From Lachnospiraceae bacterium (GTDB lineage: Bacteria > Bacillota > Clostridia > Lachnospirales > Lachnospiraceae): 64,000 bases of DNA. Below the pieces are notes generated by a model that had not been told where the DNA came from, made no database searches, and saw only the letters and a program-made list of their open reading frames with translations. The stretch covers positions 62,001 to 126,000 of the forward strand of contig JAJQCZ010000010.1 of NCBI GenBank assembly GCA_021202465.1, in the 5' to 3' direction. The translations under genes and the position numbers were made by a program. Positions 17,913 through 26,629 of the stretch are shown in pieces. How positions within the stretch are numbered: the stretch's first letter is position 1; each line of letters starts with the position of its first letter.

Positions 17913-18745
17913 TCATTCTCCCCTGTCCGCCGCATCACGTACTCCGATGCCGGAGTGCTCTGTCATCTCACCCTCCGCTTCGGCACTGACCGTCTCCCGT
18001 TCAGTTTCCGCCAGCTCCAGCCGCATCATACACAGCGTCAGCGCCGCCAGTCCGGCCGTCTCCGTCCGCAGAATGCGCCGTCCGAGGCTGACCGTCCGCG
18101 CCCCCCCCGGGTCCGGGCCGCCTCGATCTCTGCCGCGTCAAAGCCTCCCTCCGGCCCGATGAAGATGCCTGCCGTCATCCCCGGTCTCAGTTCCTCCAGG
18201 GCTTCACGGGTGGCTTCCATCCCCCGCTCATTCTCATAAGGGATCAGGATCAGATCCATGCTTTCCGCCAGCTCCAGCGCTTCGCGGAAGGATTTGACGG
18301 TCGTAACCTCCGGAATCACCCGGCGTCCCGACTGCTTGGCCGTACTCTCCGCGATGCCGTTCCAGCGCGGGATACGACTGCGCTGTTTCTTCTCATCCAG
18401 CTTCACCACCGACCGCTTCATCGCCACAGGCACGACCTTCCACGCCCCCAGCTCTACGGCCTTCTGAATGATGAATTCCATCTTATCGCCCTTGGGAAGC
18501 CCCTGAAATAGCACCAGTCGCGCCGGCAGCTCCGATTCCTCCACGGCCTCCGGCAGCACCTCTGCCAGCACTTCATCCGGGCGAATCTCCGTGATCACGC
18601 AGTAAAAATCACGGTCCGCCCCGTTGCTGATCACGATCCGCTCTCCCGGCTTCATCCGCAGCACATTGCGGATATGATTTACATCCGGCCCCGTAATTGA
18701 GAGAACCGGCCCCTCGCCGGCCTCCGGCACAAAGAAATGATACAT
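17913..18745 (-). pseudogene. rsmE: 16S rRNA m3U1498 methyltransferase RsmE, frameshifted at a G8 tract
   Basis: SPOUT methyltransferase of 16S rRNA U1498. ATG at 18745 follows GGGAGG. The frame reads correctly through P-K-G-D-K-M-E-F-I-I-Q-K and G-P-E-G-G-F-D-A-A-E-I-E-A-A-R. It is then thrown off by a run of eight G (minus strand; C run at 18101-18108) and would end after a missense tail at 18038. Another frame continues at once with A-R-T-V-S-L-G-R-R-I-L-R-T-E-T-A, the SAM-binding knot, to a stop at 17913, 4 nt before the desulfurase start. Six G would restore the family spacing exactly; nine would also restore frame. Either a read error, a slippage-variable gene, or a true lesion. Confidence 0.88.
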
Positions 18746-18771
18746 ATCACGCCTCCCGCATACCTCAGGAC

Positions 18772-18801
18772 ATGATAACACAAAAGAACCCCGAATGTAA
18801 A
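18772..18801 (-). promoter_or_regulatory. Candidate promoter for rsmE inside the terminator region
   Basis: On the minus strand TTTACA (18801-18796) and TATCAT (18777-18772) are 18 nt apart, each one mismatch from consensus. The -35 lies in the loop of the upstream terminator hairpin. It could give rsmE and the genes after it a start independent of the inserted segment. Confidence 0.4.
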
Positions 18802-18819
18802 CAGCCATTTCCGGGGTTC
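18782..18819 (-). terminator. Terminator ending the inserted segment, upstream of rsmE
   Basis: Eight-bp stem, arms 18786-18793 and 18812-18819, followed on the minus strand by TTTTGTGTT. It separates the DUF3990 gene pair from rsmE. Confidence 0.7.
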
Positions 18820-18857
18820 AAACTTCGTCTTTTTTCTAACGCCATTTCGCTGCCGCA

Positions 18858-19292
18858 TCAGAGAATTTCGCCAGCCAGATAACATTCCCGGAGATACTCA
18901 CGCGACTGATAATAAAAATCCGTATTGTAATCAGAAATCTTCTCATCAATCCACGAACCATACACATCCTTCAATGTCCTGACAACGTCCTCTCCCGACA
19001 CATCTTCGATCAATCGCTCATACACTTCCCCGATCGTCCAGTAGTCCGGAACCTCATAACGACATGCCAGCACATTGTCATATTCACCTTCATGGATATC
19101 GCACAGGGAAATAAAACAATCTGCCACCTGCTCCATCGGTTCACAATGCAGGGTATCCGCGTACGTGTAAATTCTTCGAAGAGTCTCATCTCCTAATGCG
19201 TCGACCACCTCACCGCGTCTCCGCTTTTGCCGTCTTCCAATAAATTCAATCAGGCTGCACAGGAAAAAGAGTGCGCTATCGTTTTTTTTCAT
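18858..19292 (-). CDS. DUF3791-like partner of a DUF3990 gene
   Basis: Product of 144 residues from the ATG at 19292, which has GAGG 6 nt upstream and overlaps the DUF3990 stop by 17 nt. The N-terminal half (F-F-L-C-S-L-I-E-F-I-G-R then a Y-A-D-T-L-H-C segment) resembles small proteins of DUF3791 type that commonly accompany DUF3990 genes; the C-terminal half is acidic and unassigned. No signal peptide. The overlap implies tight coupled synthesis, as expected for a toxin-neutraliser or complex pair. Assignment to DUF3791 is tentative and the function unknown. Confidence 0.6.
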   Translation of the reverse strand: MKKNDSALFFLCSLIEFIGRRQKRRRGEVVDALGDETLRRIYTYADTLHCEPMEQVADCFISLCDIHEGEYDNVLACRYEVPDYWTIGEVYERLIEDVSGEDVVRTLKDVYGSWIDEKISDYNTDFYYQSREYLRECYLAGEIL

Positions 19293-19761
19293 CAATGACC
19301 TCATACCCTTTCTGAAACTGCAGTGTCATCAAGGCCCTTGCCGTATGAAAACTGATCTGGTGCGTAGGATGCTTAAATTTCGCCAGTTCCCAAAATGCCG
19401 CGCGCGAGATCTTTCCATCCACAAAATTCTGCACGTAATTAAAGATCGTGTCGTTGGCCATAGGACCTTCTACGATATCATAATCGTGCGATTTCCCCAA
19501 CCGGCAATCTGCGATAAAATCCAGCCATTCCTCTGTCATCTCCGGAAACACTTTCACCCGCAGTTTCGGATCCGGCGTATATAAATATTCACTGACCATG
19601 CCTTTGCCCGTATATCTGACCGCCCAACGCTCGGCCTGTGCCGGGAGCATCGTACAGTAAAAACCAAAATAAAAATCTTTATTAAATCTCGCCGTTCGAA
19701 TTTCCGGATATTCCACAGTCACCGTACTTCCATGGTACAGAGTTCTGCTCTGCTCGGCCAT
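19276..19761 (-). CDS. DUF3990 family protein (predicted ADP-ribosyltransferase-like fold), copy 1
   Basis: Product of 161 residues starting R-T-L-Y-H-G-S, then F-Y-F-G-F-Y-C-T followed by A-x-x-W-A, then G-P-M-A-N-D-T and a Q-I-S-F-H-T-A-x-A segment. The Y-H-G-S and G-F-Y-C-T...W-A pattern matches DUF3990 and recalls the His and Tyr motifs of diphtheria-toxin-type ADP-ribosyltransferases. I believe Pfam places this family with them, but that needs checking. ATG follows GGAGGCGTGTA. It lies 65 nt after the maturating-enzyme gene and overlaps its partner. A second DUF3990 gene with a different partner is at 59.7 kb. Confidence 0.75.
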   Translation of the reverse strand: MAEQSRTLYHGSTVTVEYPEIRTARFNKDFYFGFYCTMLPAQAERWAVRYTGKGMVSEYLYTPDPKLRVKVFPEMTEEWLDFIADCRLGKSHDYDIVEGPMANDTIFNYVQNFVDGKISRAAFWELAKFKHPTHQISFHTARALMTLQFQKGYEVIDEKKR

Positions 19762-19826
19762 TACACGCCTCCGTATGGTTTTTTTCGTTTTTTTTATTTT
19801 ATCAAATCAAATGCATAAGTACAATA

Positions 19827-20950
19827 TTAATTTCCCCGCACTGAAAGGATCCTGCTCAATTTCAACAGACGCTGTTCTGTATACGCAAAGAAGTCTCTAT
19901 ATGCCTCACAGTAATAGTTTTCCCCAACACAGGAGCCATCATCCCGATCCCTTCGGCAGCCACCACGACACAGGTATCCATAGCGGCAATTTCTACACGA
20001 TTTCTCCGGAACAGCTGATTCCCGGGCAAATTGAATTGCTGCGCGGATTTTAAGGATGTCCTCCAGAGAATCTTCTGTCAGATTTCCCATTTTATATTTA
20101 TCCATCACATAAAAATCACATGGATAGCAGGTCCCATCTGCCTCAATCACCAGCTGCGGCGTACAATGGCCCATTAGTCCACAGCTTTCCGGTTCTATTC
20201 CCATCTGAATTCCCAGCAGATTATCAAAATACCGTATATATATATCTTCTCCTCGTATCTGGTCCTGATACCAGACATCAAACAGAGATTTCAAAAAATA
20301 GCCATATGCTTCCGGTTTCAATGAATACTGTGAATTGCCCCGTTCCTGTCCATATGGATCCAGACAAGGAATAAACTGCAAATACCGCCATCCATTTTTT
20401 TGTATTGCTGATACATTTTATATGCATGTCGGGATGCCTGACGGGTAACGACCGTTAATATATTAAAATCAACATGGTATTTTCCCAAAAGCTGAGCAGA
20501 TTGATACACCCGCCGGTAGGTTCCCTCCCCTTGTGCATCCGGACGCAAATTATCATGAATTGCCTGAGAACCATCTACAGACAGTCCCACCAGGAAATGA
20601 TTTTTATAAAAGAAATCCGCCCACTCTGCATCAAGAAGAAGCCCGTTCGTCTGAATCGCATTGGAAACATTTACATGATTGACATTATACTTATTTTGTA
20701 GCTTTACGACCATTTGAAAAAAAGCCATTCCCGCAAGCGTCGGTTCGCCACCCTGAAAAACGAAAGCACAACTTTCCGTTACAGAATCCAATGCTTTTCG
20801 AATAACCGCCTCCAACGTATCTGCATTCATCATACTGCCGGATGCCTTGCCTCGTTGCTCCGTAAGGTCATGATAAAAACAATATCTGCAACGCATATTA
20901 CAATTTCCAGAAGCCGGTTTGATCATTATATTAAGATGTCGCATATTCAT
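19827..20950 (-). pseudogene. Anaerobic sulfatase-maturating enzyme (radical SAM/SPASM), frameshifted at an A7 tract
   Basis: Converts an active-site Cys of sulfatases to formylglycine. The N-terminal part has C-N-M-R-C-R-Y-C (radical SAM), F-Q-G-G-E-P-T-L and S-V-D-G. The C-terminal part has C-G-L-M-G-H-C, C-Y-P-C-D and C-R-N-C...C-R-G-G-C, the SPASM cluster ligands. The two parts are in different frames. The break is at seven A on the minus strand (T run 20395-20401); eight A would give Y-K-K-N-G-W-R-Y-L-Q-F-I-P-C-L-D-P, the family sequence. ATG at 20950 follows GAGGAAG. It is the expected partner of the Cys-type sulfatase upstream, so the lesion or read error decides whether that sulfatase can be active. 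Confidence 0.9.
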
Positions 20951-21011
20951 CTTTCTTCCTCGTTTACATAAAATGTCCCGCCACGTTGAATCCTTTTACA
21001 CACGGGCGAGA

Positions 21012-21794
21012 CTAAATAGCACTTACATTATATATACTCAATCCCAAAATTGCAATGCAAACACACAAATACAGATACCGAACCTGTCTGCCTGTCAAAT
21101 AACCATTTAACTTTCTTCCCATGTGAGCGCCCAACACTCCGGCCGCCACCATGACCACAAGGGACAAAAGATGAAAGTCCGGGACATTGCCTCCCAACAC
21201 TGTGACCAGTAAGGAAGCCGATTGCGAAAACAAAATGATGTAGAGAGAGTTGGCTGCTGCCTGCCGGATATCCATCGAAAAACATACAGATAATACTGCA
21301 AGATTCAATGGTCCGCCTCCAATTCCCAGGAAAGCAGATAACATACCCAACAGCATCCCCAGCAAAATGCAACACATCCTGTTCGCAACATGAAATGAAC
21401 GCAGCTTCATTGAGAAGAGAGTATAGAGCAGGATCATGACCATCATAACAACCATGATGCAGGACTGTACATGACCAACCATATCCGGATTTGCCGCGTA
21501 ATCTGTAATCCGATGAAATAATTGCGACCCAATCACGCCTCCTACAGCAGCACCTATAGCCAATGGCGTTCCTGTTCGCTTCTGAATTTTCACATCTCCA
21601 TTTTTAGTTATTTTGTATACGGACACCATACTCATTGCCAGAACCGTACATCCGGACAAAAAACTAATCGAAGCAGCACTCATTATCCGAAAAGCATCCA
21701 ATGTCGGCTTAATGATAATGCCTCCTCCGATTCCGCAGACAGAACCGATCAATGATGCACACAGACTGACCAGAAAAAATATTCCATATATCAT
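21012..21794 (-). CDS. TauE/SafE (TSUP) family sulfur-oxyanion exporter
   Basis: Integral membrane protein of 260 residues with about eight helices and the duplicated G-I-G-G-G motif near the start of each half (C-G-I-G-G-G-I and L-G-I-G-G-G-P-L-N). Family members export sulfite, sulfoacetate or related anions. In this locus, removal of sulfate or sulfite released by the sulfatase pathway is the natural role, by inference. It lies between tctA and the maturating-enzyme gene on the same strand. Confidence 0.88.
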   Translation of the reverse strand: MIYGIFFLVSLCASLIGSVCGIGGGIIIKPTLDAFRIMSAASISFLSGCTVLAMSMVSVYKITKNGDVKIQKRTGTPLAIGAAVGGVIGSQLFHRITDYAANPDMVGHVQSCIMVVMMVMILLYTLFSMKLRSFHVANRMCCILLGMLLGMLSAFLGIGGGPLNLAVLSVCFSMDIRQAAANSLYIILFSQSASLLVTVLGGNVPDFHLLSLVVMVAAGVLGAHMGRKLNGYLTGRQVRYLYLCVCIAILGLSIYNVSAI

Positions 21795-21832
21795 GCCCAG
21801 ATATTCTCCCGGAATTCTCCTTCAAACTCAAT

Positions 21833-21869
21833 TTGGCGGCGTCTCACTTAAAAGCACTGACGCCGCCAA
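21833..21869 (-). other. Stem-loop between tctA and the TSUP gene
   Basis: Perfect 11-bp GC-rich stem, arms 21833-21843 and 21859-21869, 15-nt loop, no T-run on the minus strand. It may protect the upstream tctCBA mRNA end or attenuate read-through to the exporter gene. Confidence 0.6.
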
Positions 21870-21874
21870 GACTG

Positions 21875-23365
21875 TTAACTTCTTTTTCTTCTGCGCTTCT
21901 GAATAAAAGGAAGAAATACCGAGAAAACAGCCAGCAGCAAAAAAATTAAACAAATCGGCCGCGTTACAAATATAAGTAAACTTCCATCAGACATAATCAG
22001 AGACTGTCTCAGGGACATTTCCGTCAAAGATTCTAAGACCATTGCAATTAACAGCGGAGCCATCGGATAGTCAAATTTCTGCAAAATAAATCCAATAAAC
22101 CCGGAAACTAATGCAATCCAAACGGATGTCCAGTTATTGTTGCTTGAATAGGCTCCTACCAGGCACAGTATTAGGATGATAGGCATCAGAATCGCCGAAG
22201 GCACACTTGTAAGACGGGCGAACCAGCGTATTGCCAGTTTACCTTGGAATAACATAATAATATTAACCACAAAAAATCCCAGAATCACTGTGTAAACCAG
22301 CACACCATAATCAGTAAACAATTTGGGACCTGTACTCAAACCATGTATCGTCAATGCCCCCAGAAGAATCGCCGTAACAGTGTCTCCCGGGATGCCTAAC
22401 GTCAGCATAGGAATCAAAGTAGCTCCCGTCGTTGCATTTTTAGCAGTCTCCGCAGCAATTAATCCTGTCATACTTCCATTTCCAAATTCTTCCGGGTGGT
22501 CAGATGACATTTTCTCATTGTTGTAAGAAAGAAAAGACGCGATCGCTCCGCCTGTCCCCGGAATTGCTCCAACAATAATTCCCGTAACGCTGGATTTCAA
22601 CAATGTTTTCCAGTATTCCAGTAATTCCCGAATCCCCCACTTCTTCTTTCCTGCCTTCACTTCAACATGTCCAAATTCTTCACTTACTGAACGAATGTGA
22701 ATTTCAATCTGATTAAACACTTCGCTGATCGCAAACACACCGATCATAACAGGTACCATGCCGATTCCTGAATACAGAAAACTCTGTCCAAAAACAAATC
22801 GAGTCTGTCCCTCATACGGATCAATTCCCACACAACAAATCAGCAACCCCAACCCGGCCATCATAAGCCCTTTTGCCAGAGATTTTCCACTGACTGAAGC
22901 GATGATTGTTAATCCAAATACAGCCAGGGCAAAATATTCCGGGGGACCAAAATTAACAGCCAGCTTTGCAATCGTAGGTGCAATAAAAAGGAGCGCCACA
23001 CCGCTGAGAACACCACCTACAACAGATCCATACAGACTGGCCATCAATGCCTCATATGCTTTTCCTTCTTTGGTCAGAGCAAATCCATCTGCCACGCTGG
23101 CCACAGATGCAGGTGTTCCCGGCGTTTTGATCAGAATCGCTGTAATAGAACCTCCATACACACCACCGCAATATGCACCGATCAAAAGAAGAATACCTGC
23201 CGTAGCATCTAAACTAAACGTAAAAGGAAGCATCAGTGTAACTGCCAATGTAGCACTCAGTCCCGGCAATGCACCAATCACGATTCCTACAGCCACTCCA
23301 ATGATCATACAGACAAATATATCCAGGGCCATCATATTGCTCAATGCGCTAATAATATCTGCCAC
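21875..23365 (-). CDS. tctA: Tripartite tricarboxylate transporter, large membrane subunit TctA
   Basis: Large permease subunit with about 11-12 helices that takes up a carboxylate-type substrate delivered by TctC, driven by an ion gradient. Typical segments: G-A-L-P-G-L-S-A-T near residue 35, Y-G-G-S-I-T-A-I-L, T-P-G-T-P-A-S, and the mirrored P-G-T-G-G-A-I-A and L-G-I-P-G-D. Of three possible GTG codons, the one at 23365 is chosen because GGAGG lies 8 nt before it, giving 496 residues. It follows tctB with a 19-nt gap. Confidence 0.93.
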   Translation of the reverse strand: MADIISALSNMMALDIFVCMIIGVAVGIVIGALPGLSATLAVTLMLPFTFSLDATAGILLLIGAYCGGVYGGSITAILIKTPGTPASVASVADGFALTKEGKAYEALMASLYGSVVGGVLSGVALLFIAPTIAKLAVNFGPPEYFALAVFGLTIIASVSGKSLAKGLMMAGLGLLICCVGIDPYEGQTRFVFGQSFLYSGIGMVPVMIGVFAISEVFNQIEIHIRSVSEEFGHVEVKAGKKKWGIRELLEYWKTLLKSSVTGIIVGAIPGTGGAIASFLSYNNEKMSSDHPEEFGNGSMTGLIAAETAKNATTGATLIPMLTLGIPGDTVTAILLGALTIHGLSTGPKLFTDYGVLVYTVILGFFVVNIIMLFQGKLAIRWFARLTSVPSAILMPIILILCLVGAYSSNNNWTSVWIALVSGFIGFILQKFDYPMAPLLIAMVLESLTEMSLRQSLIMSDGSLLIFVTRPICLIFLLLAVFSVFLPFIQKRRRKRS

Positions 23366-23384
23366 TTTCACCACCTCCGTAAGA

Positions 23385-23861
23385 TCAGAATAAAAACAAG
23401 CCCGTCGGAAGCCTCAGGTCCAGGCCTAGTTTGAATATACAGTATACGCTCAAACTCAGTATCACACTTAACACCAAAATAACTTTCCAGTTACGCTCTC
23501 CCAGCAACCACATTGTGACAATTCCAAGAAGCACCGTCGAAAGGACAAAACCAAGACGCGGTAAAATGAACAGCCAGACCACAAGTGAAATAACACTTGC
23601 CAGTACGCGGAGCAGCCCTCTGACGTCAAAGTATCTGATCTCGGCGCGCCCCTCCTCGGAGGCGCGCCCTTTAACATAGGTTTCGACAATATCTACAACC
23701 GCACAGACAGCGATCAGTATTGTGACAACATAAGGCATGAATCTTGTTGTTACCATTCCCTCAATCAAAACATTCACCTGTGTTGGTATCAGGTACAAAA
23801 TGAAAAGATCCAGAGCCAAAACTATTGCGGATGGAATTATCTTTTTAATATAATTCGGCAT
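23385..23861 (-). CDS. tctB: Tripartite tricarboxylate transporter, small membrane subunit TctB
   Basis: Small subunit of 158 residues with four predicted helices in two pairs, separated by a charged cytosolic loop (K-G-R-A-S-E-E-G-R-A-E-I). This matches TctB in length and topology; the family has little sequence conservation, so the call rests partly on position between tctC and tctA. ATG follows AAGGAG with 6-nt spacing. Confidence 0.88.
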   Translation of the reverse strand: MPNYIKKIIPSAIVLALDLFILYLIPTQVNVLIEGMVTTRFMPYVVTILIAVCAVVDIVETYVKGRASEEGRAEIRYFDVRGLLRVLASVISLVVWLFILPRLGFVLSTVLLGIVTMWLLGERNWKVILVLSVILSLSVYCIFKLGLDLRLPTGLFLF

Positions 23862-23889
23862 AATCTACTCCTTAAACCTCAGTGACTCT

Positions 23890-24852
23890 TTATTCTGTAC
23901 TGTCAAGGCTGTCAATGATTTGCGTATAGGTTTCCACATCCTCTTTTACCTTCGCTTCTAGTGCTTCTCCATCCATATAATTTACAGCGATATGAGAGCT
24001 TTCCAGATAAGAAGTGATAGTTTCTGATTCAGCGGCTCCCTCGAACGCTGACGTTAAAGTGCTCAACACATCTTCCTCTAAGCCGGCAGGTCCCACTACA
24101 AAGAAGTCCAGAGACATATCGATATCATAACCATATTCACTGACTGTTGCAATTTCTTCATACATTTCGTTTCTATCGGTTGTAGAGATCGCCAGAATAC
24201 GAATATCCCCCGAATCTACGTAATCATATATCTCACTAACCACTGTGGAAATGCAGTCAACATTTCCACCAAGAAGTCCTGTCACAAGTTTTGCGCCTCC
24301 ATCGAAAGCAACCTGCTTATAATCGGTTCCAGCCTGTTCAAACAGCGAAATCTGGAACAGATAATGCAAGGTTCCCACGCCCGTATTTCCTGCGGAAATC
24401 GTCGTATCTGCATTCAACAGATCCTCTAAGGTTTCATAATGAGAGTCTGCCGGAACCGCAATACAGGACGGCTCACTGGCAATGTTGCAAATGTAAGTGA
24501 AACTTTCCTCTGTATACGTCAAACCATTCATGAAATATGGCTGAATCGTAATCGGAGCTGATGTGACAAACATCAGGTTATAGCCATCAGGATCTTCATC
24601 GGCCAACTGCGCAGCTCCCACTGTACCAGAGGCACCACTTACGTTGGACACAACGACAGATTGATCGAGGCTATCTCCCACTGGCTCCGCCAATGTACGA
24701 GCCAGCAGATCTGTACTGCCACCACTGCTAAACGGCACGATCATCGTTACCTCTTTACTTGGATATGTGTCGCTCGTAGAGCATGCGCATAAACTCATAG
24801 CGATTAGCACGGCAATTCCAATAAACAACGACTTTCTTCCACTTTTTTTCAT
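23890..24852 (-). CDS. tctC: Tripartite tricarboxylate transporter substrate-binding lipoprotein TctC
   Basis: Extracytoplasmic receptor of 320 residues. The signal peptide ends in a lipobox L-C-A-C, with Cys24 the likely lipidation site, as expected in a Gram-positive. The mature part has the family segments Y-P-S-K-E-V-T-M-I-V-P-F-S-S-G-G-S-T-D and G-A-S-G-T-V-G-A and a G-N-T-G-V-G-T-L-H segment in the ligand cleft. The ligand is unknown; in this locus it may be a sulfated or desulfated small acid. It lies 66 nt after the sulfatase gene. Confidence 0.92.
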   Translation of the reverse strand: MKKSGRKSLFIGIAVLIAMSLCACSTSDTYPSKEVTMIVPFSSGGSTDLLARTLAEPVGDSLDQSVVVSNVSGASGTVGAAQLADEDPDGYNLMFVTSAPITIQPYFMNGLTYTEESFTYICNIASEPSCIAVPADSHYETLEDLLNADTTISAGNTGVGTLHYLFQISLFEQAGTDYKQVAFDGGAKLVTGLLGGNVDCISTVVSEIYDYVDSGDIRILAISTTDRNEMYEEIATVSEYGYDIDMSLDFFVVGPAGLEEDVLSTLTSAFEGAAESETITSYLESSHIAVNYMDGEALEAKVKEDVETYTQIIDSLDSTE

Positions 24853-24918
24853 GGTTCTTCTCCTTTTCTGGTGACTGTTTACTGCTACTATATAATGATT
24901 ATAGAGTTACCTTAAACC

Positions 24919-26433
24919 TTAAACATAATCCTGCAAACCCAATCGCAGATACTGTTCCGAAGGAGCTTCATTTTCTCTCATCAGGCGAATCATATGCCTG
25001 ATCATCCTGGCTTCGATTGCAGGGTTCTCAATGGGATGCTTCTGTTCAGGATCCGTTTTCAGGTCAAACAGCTCTGTCCTGTAACGAACAAACTCAGGTT
25101 TCTTTCCCTCTGGTGTTCCCGAAAGTTTTATTTCACCAGAGATTTTCATGACAGGGACTCCTTTTGTAAATGCAAAGGGCGGTGCCATCGTTGCTGTCCG
25201 CATCTCTTCAAGAGAAAAAGGACCACGGATATGAGCTGGCATCAATGTATAGTTATAAAGATTTTGCCCTGCATAAGGATTCCCTCCAAATGCTTCATTC
25301 GGTGCACGCATATATACATAGCGGCCATCGGTTACATTTACCTGCCCTCCGAAAATTCCGAACAGCCCTGCCTCACGTACAACACGATCTTCCTCAATGG
25401 TTCCTGAAAGATCCATTCCCTGTACATCCTCTGGCACTTCCACATCAAAATATCTCAAAAGCGTCGGCGCAAGATCAATCGTCTGTACCAAAGCCTGTCG
25501 CCTTTCTGCTTTCTTTTTACAACGTGGATCCCAGATAAACAGAGGAGTATGCGCTACTTCATCATAGAAAGGAGCTGTACACTTTCCCCACCAGTCATGT
25601 TCTGAAAGCAAGGTACCATGATCCGTATTGACAATCAGCATCGTATTGTCCCACATCTCAAACTCATCCATCATGTTCAGAATTTGCCCGAGATAATGAT
25701 CACACATTGTAACTAACGCCGCATGTTCCAGACGAACATGTACAATTTCTTCATCTGATTCAGTCACTGGCATGTAGGGAGGCCAGTCAAAATGACGTCC
25801 CGTGTAATTATGTGGATAAAGTTTCTTGTAATGCTCAAGCGTAAAATAAGGTTCATGGGGATCAAAAGCCTCGATCTGAAGGAACCATTTATCTTCACTC
25901 ATATTGCGGCGGATAAACTCCATCCCGCTCTCAAAAGTCTGATACTGTGGCGTATCCCTTTCCGATTTTACATAACTGCGATTCACCCAGTCATTTCTCC
26001 AAAGAGCTCCCGGCTTTCGTGTGACACAATCAGGAATCTCCGGATCCTTTACTTCCGCATGCCAGGCATCCCCTTCCTGTCCGCGAATGATTTCCCAACT
26101 ATTGTAGCGGGTATGATAATTGGCTCCCCCGTCCTCCCAGTAATGATAATGATCACTAACCAGGTGCGTATATACGCCGTTTTTCTTCAATAATTCCGGC
26201 ATGGAATCATCAAAAGGCTCTAAAGGTCCCCAGCTGCGATGCAAAAAATTCAGACGTCCCGTATGCAGCTCACGCCGTGCCGACATACAGGGTAAACTTC
26301 CAGCGTAATTATTGTCAAAACACACAGATTTTTCAGCCAACCGTTTAAAGTTGGGTGTTTTGACCCAATCACAACCGTAAGGAGACAGCATGCGTCGACT
26401 CAGCGTGTCAAACATGACCATGATCGCCCTCAT
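24919..26433 (-). CDS. Cys-type sulfatase (alkaline-phosphatase superfamily, S1 family)
   Basis: Cytosolic sulfatase of 504 residues; no signal peptide precedes M-R-A-I-M-V-M-F-D. The active-site signature is C49-M-S-A-R53 followed by T58-G59, i.e. the Cys form that needs conversion to formylglycine. Ser replaces the more common Pro at the third position. D9 and the later N-T-D-H-G segment supply metal ligands. In a strict anaerobe the conversion is done by the radical SAM enzyme encoded in this locus. First gene after the ROK-type operator/promoter; GGAGG lies 7 nt before the ATG. Cytosolic location implies that the sulfated substrate is imported first, presumably by TctABC. Confidence 0.9.
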   Translation of the reverse strand: MRAIMVMFDTLSRRMLSPYGCDWVKTPNFKRLAEKSVCFDNNYAGSLPCMSARRELHTGRLNFLHRSWGPLEPFDDSMPELLKKNGVYTHLVSDHYHYWEDGGANYHTRYNSWEIIRGQEGDAWHAEVKDPEIPDCVTRKPGALWRNDWVNRSYVKSERDTPQYQTFESGMEFIRRNMSEDKWFLQIEAFDPHEPYFTLEHYKKLYPHNYTGRHFDWPPYMPVTESDEEIVHVRLEHAALVTMCDHYLGQILNMMDEFEMWDNTMLIVNTDHGTLLSEHDWWGKCTAPFYDEVAHTPLFIWDPRCKKKAERRQALVQTIDLAPTLLRYFDVEVPEDVQGMDLSGTIEEDRVVREAGLFGIFGGQVNVTDGRYVYMRAPNEAFGGNPYAGQNLYNYTLMPAHIRGPFSLEEMRTATMAPPFAFTKGVPVMKISGEIKLSGTPEGKKPEFVRYRTELFDLKTDPEQKHPIENPAIEARMIRHMIRLMRENEAPSEQYLRLGLQDYV

Positions 26434-26453
26434 GTCTTTACCTCCAAAAAGTA

Positions 26454-26473
26454 AATTATTTTTACTAATTCAG
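26454..26473 (-). promoter_or_regulatory. Operator copy 2 (promoter-distal, in the leader) of the sulfatase locus
   Basis: Perfect 20-bp copy of the site at 26538-26557, AT-rich with a TTAGTAAAAA core on the minus strand, which resembles ROK-repressor sites. It lies in the 5' leader, 21-40 nt before the sulfatase ATG. Confidence 0.65.
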
Positions 26474-26510
26474 CAATATACTCGGCCGCAGTTATATGCT
26501 GATATGATAT

Positions 26511-26539
26511 AGTATATGCCTTCCATGTCGTTTTGTCAA
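26511..26539 (-). promoter_or_regulatory. Promoter of the sulfatase operon
   Basis: On the minus strand TTGACA (26539-26534), 17-nt spacer and TATACT (26516-26511). The -35 overlaps the upstream operator copy by 2 nt and the start point is near 26504. Confidence 0.85.
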
Positions 26540-26557
26540 TTATTTTTACTAATTCAG
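26538..26557 (-). promoter_or_regulatory. Operator copy 1 (upstream of -35) of the sulfatase locus
   Basis: Identical over 20 bp to 26454-26473. The 84-bp offset is close to eight helical turns, so both copies face the same side of the DNA and could be bridged by one ROK dimer or tetramer. Confidence 0.65.
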
Positions 26558-26629
26558 TGGCATCAATTATATTCCTATTGAAGACATTCTCCTCATATTC
26601 TAAAGTAACTGTTGTTTATTGCCGTTACC

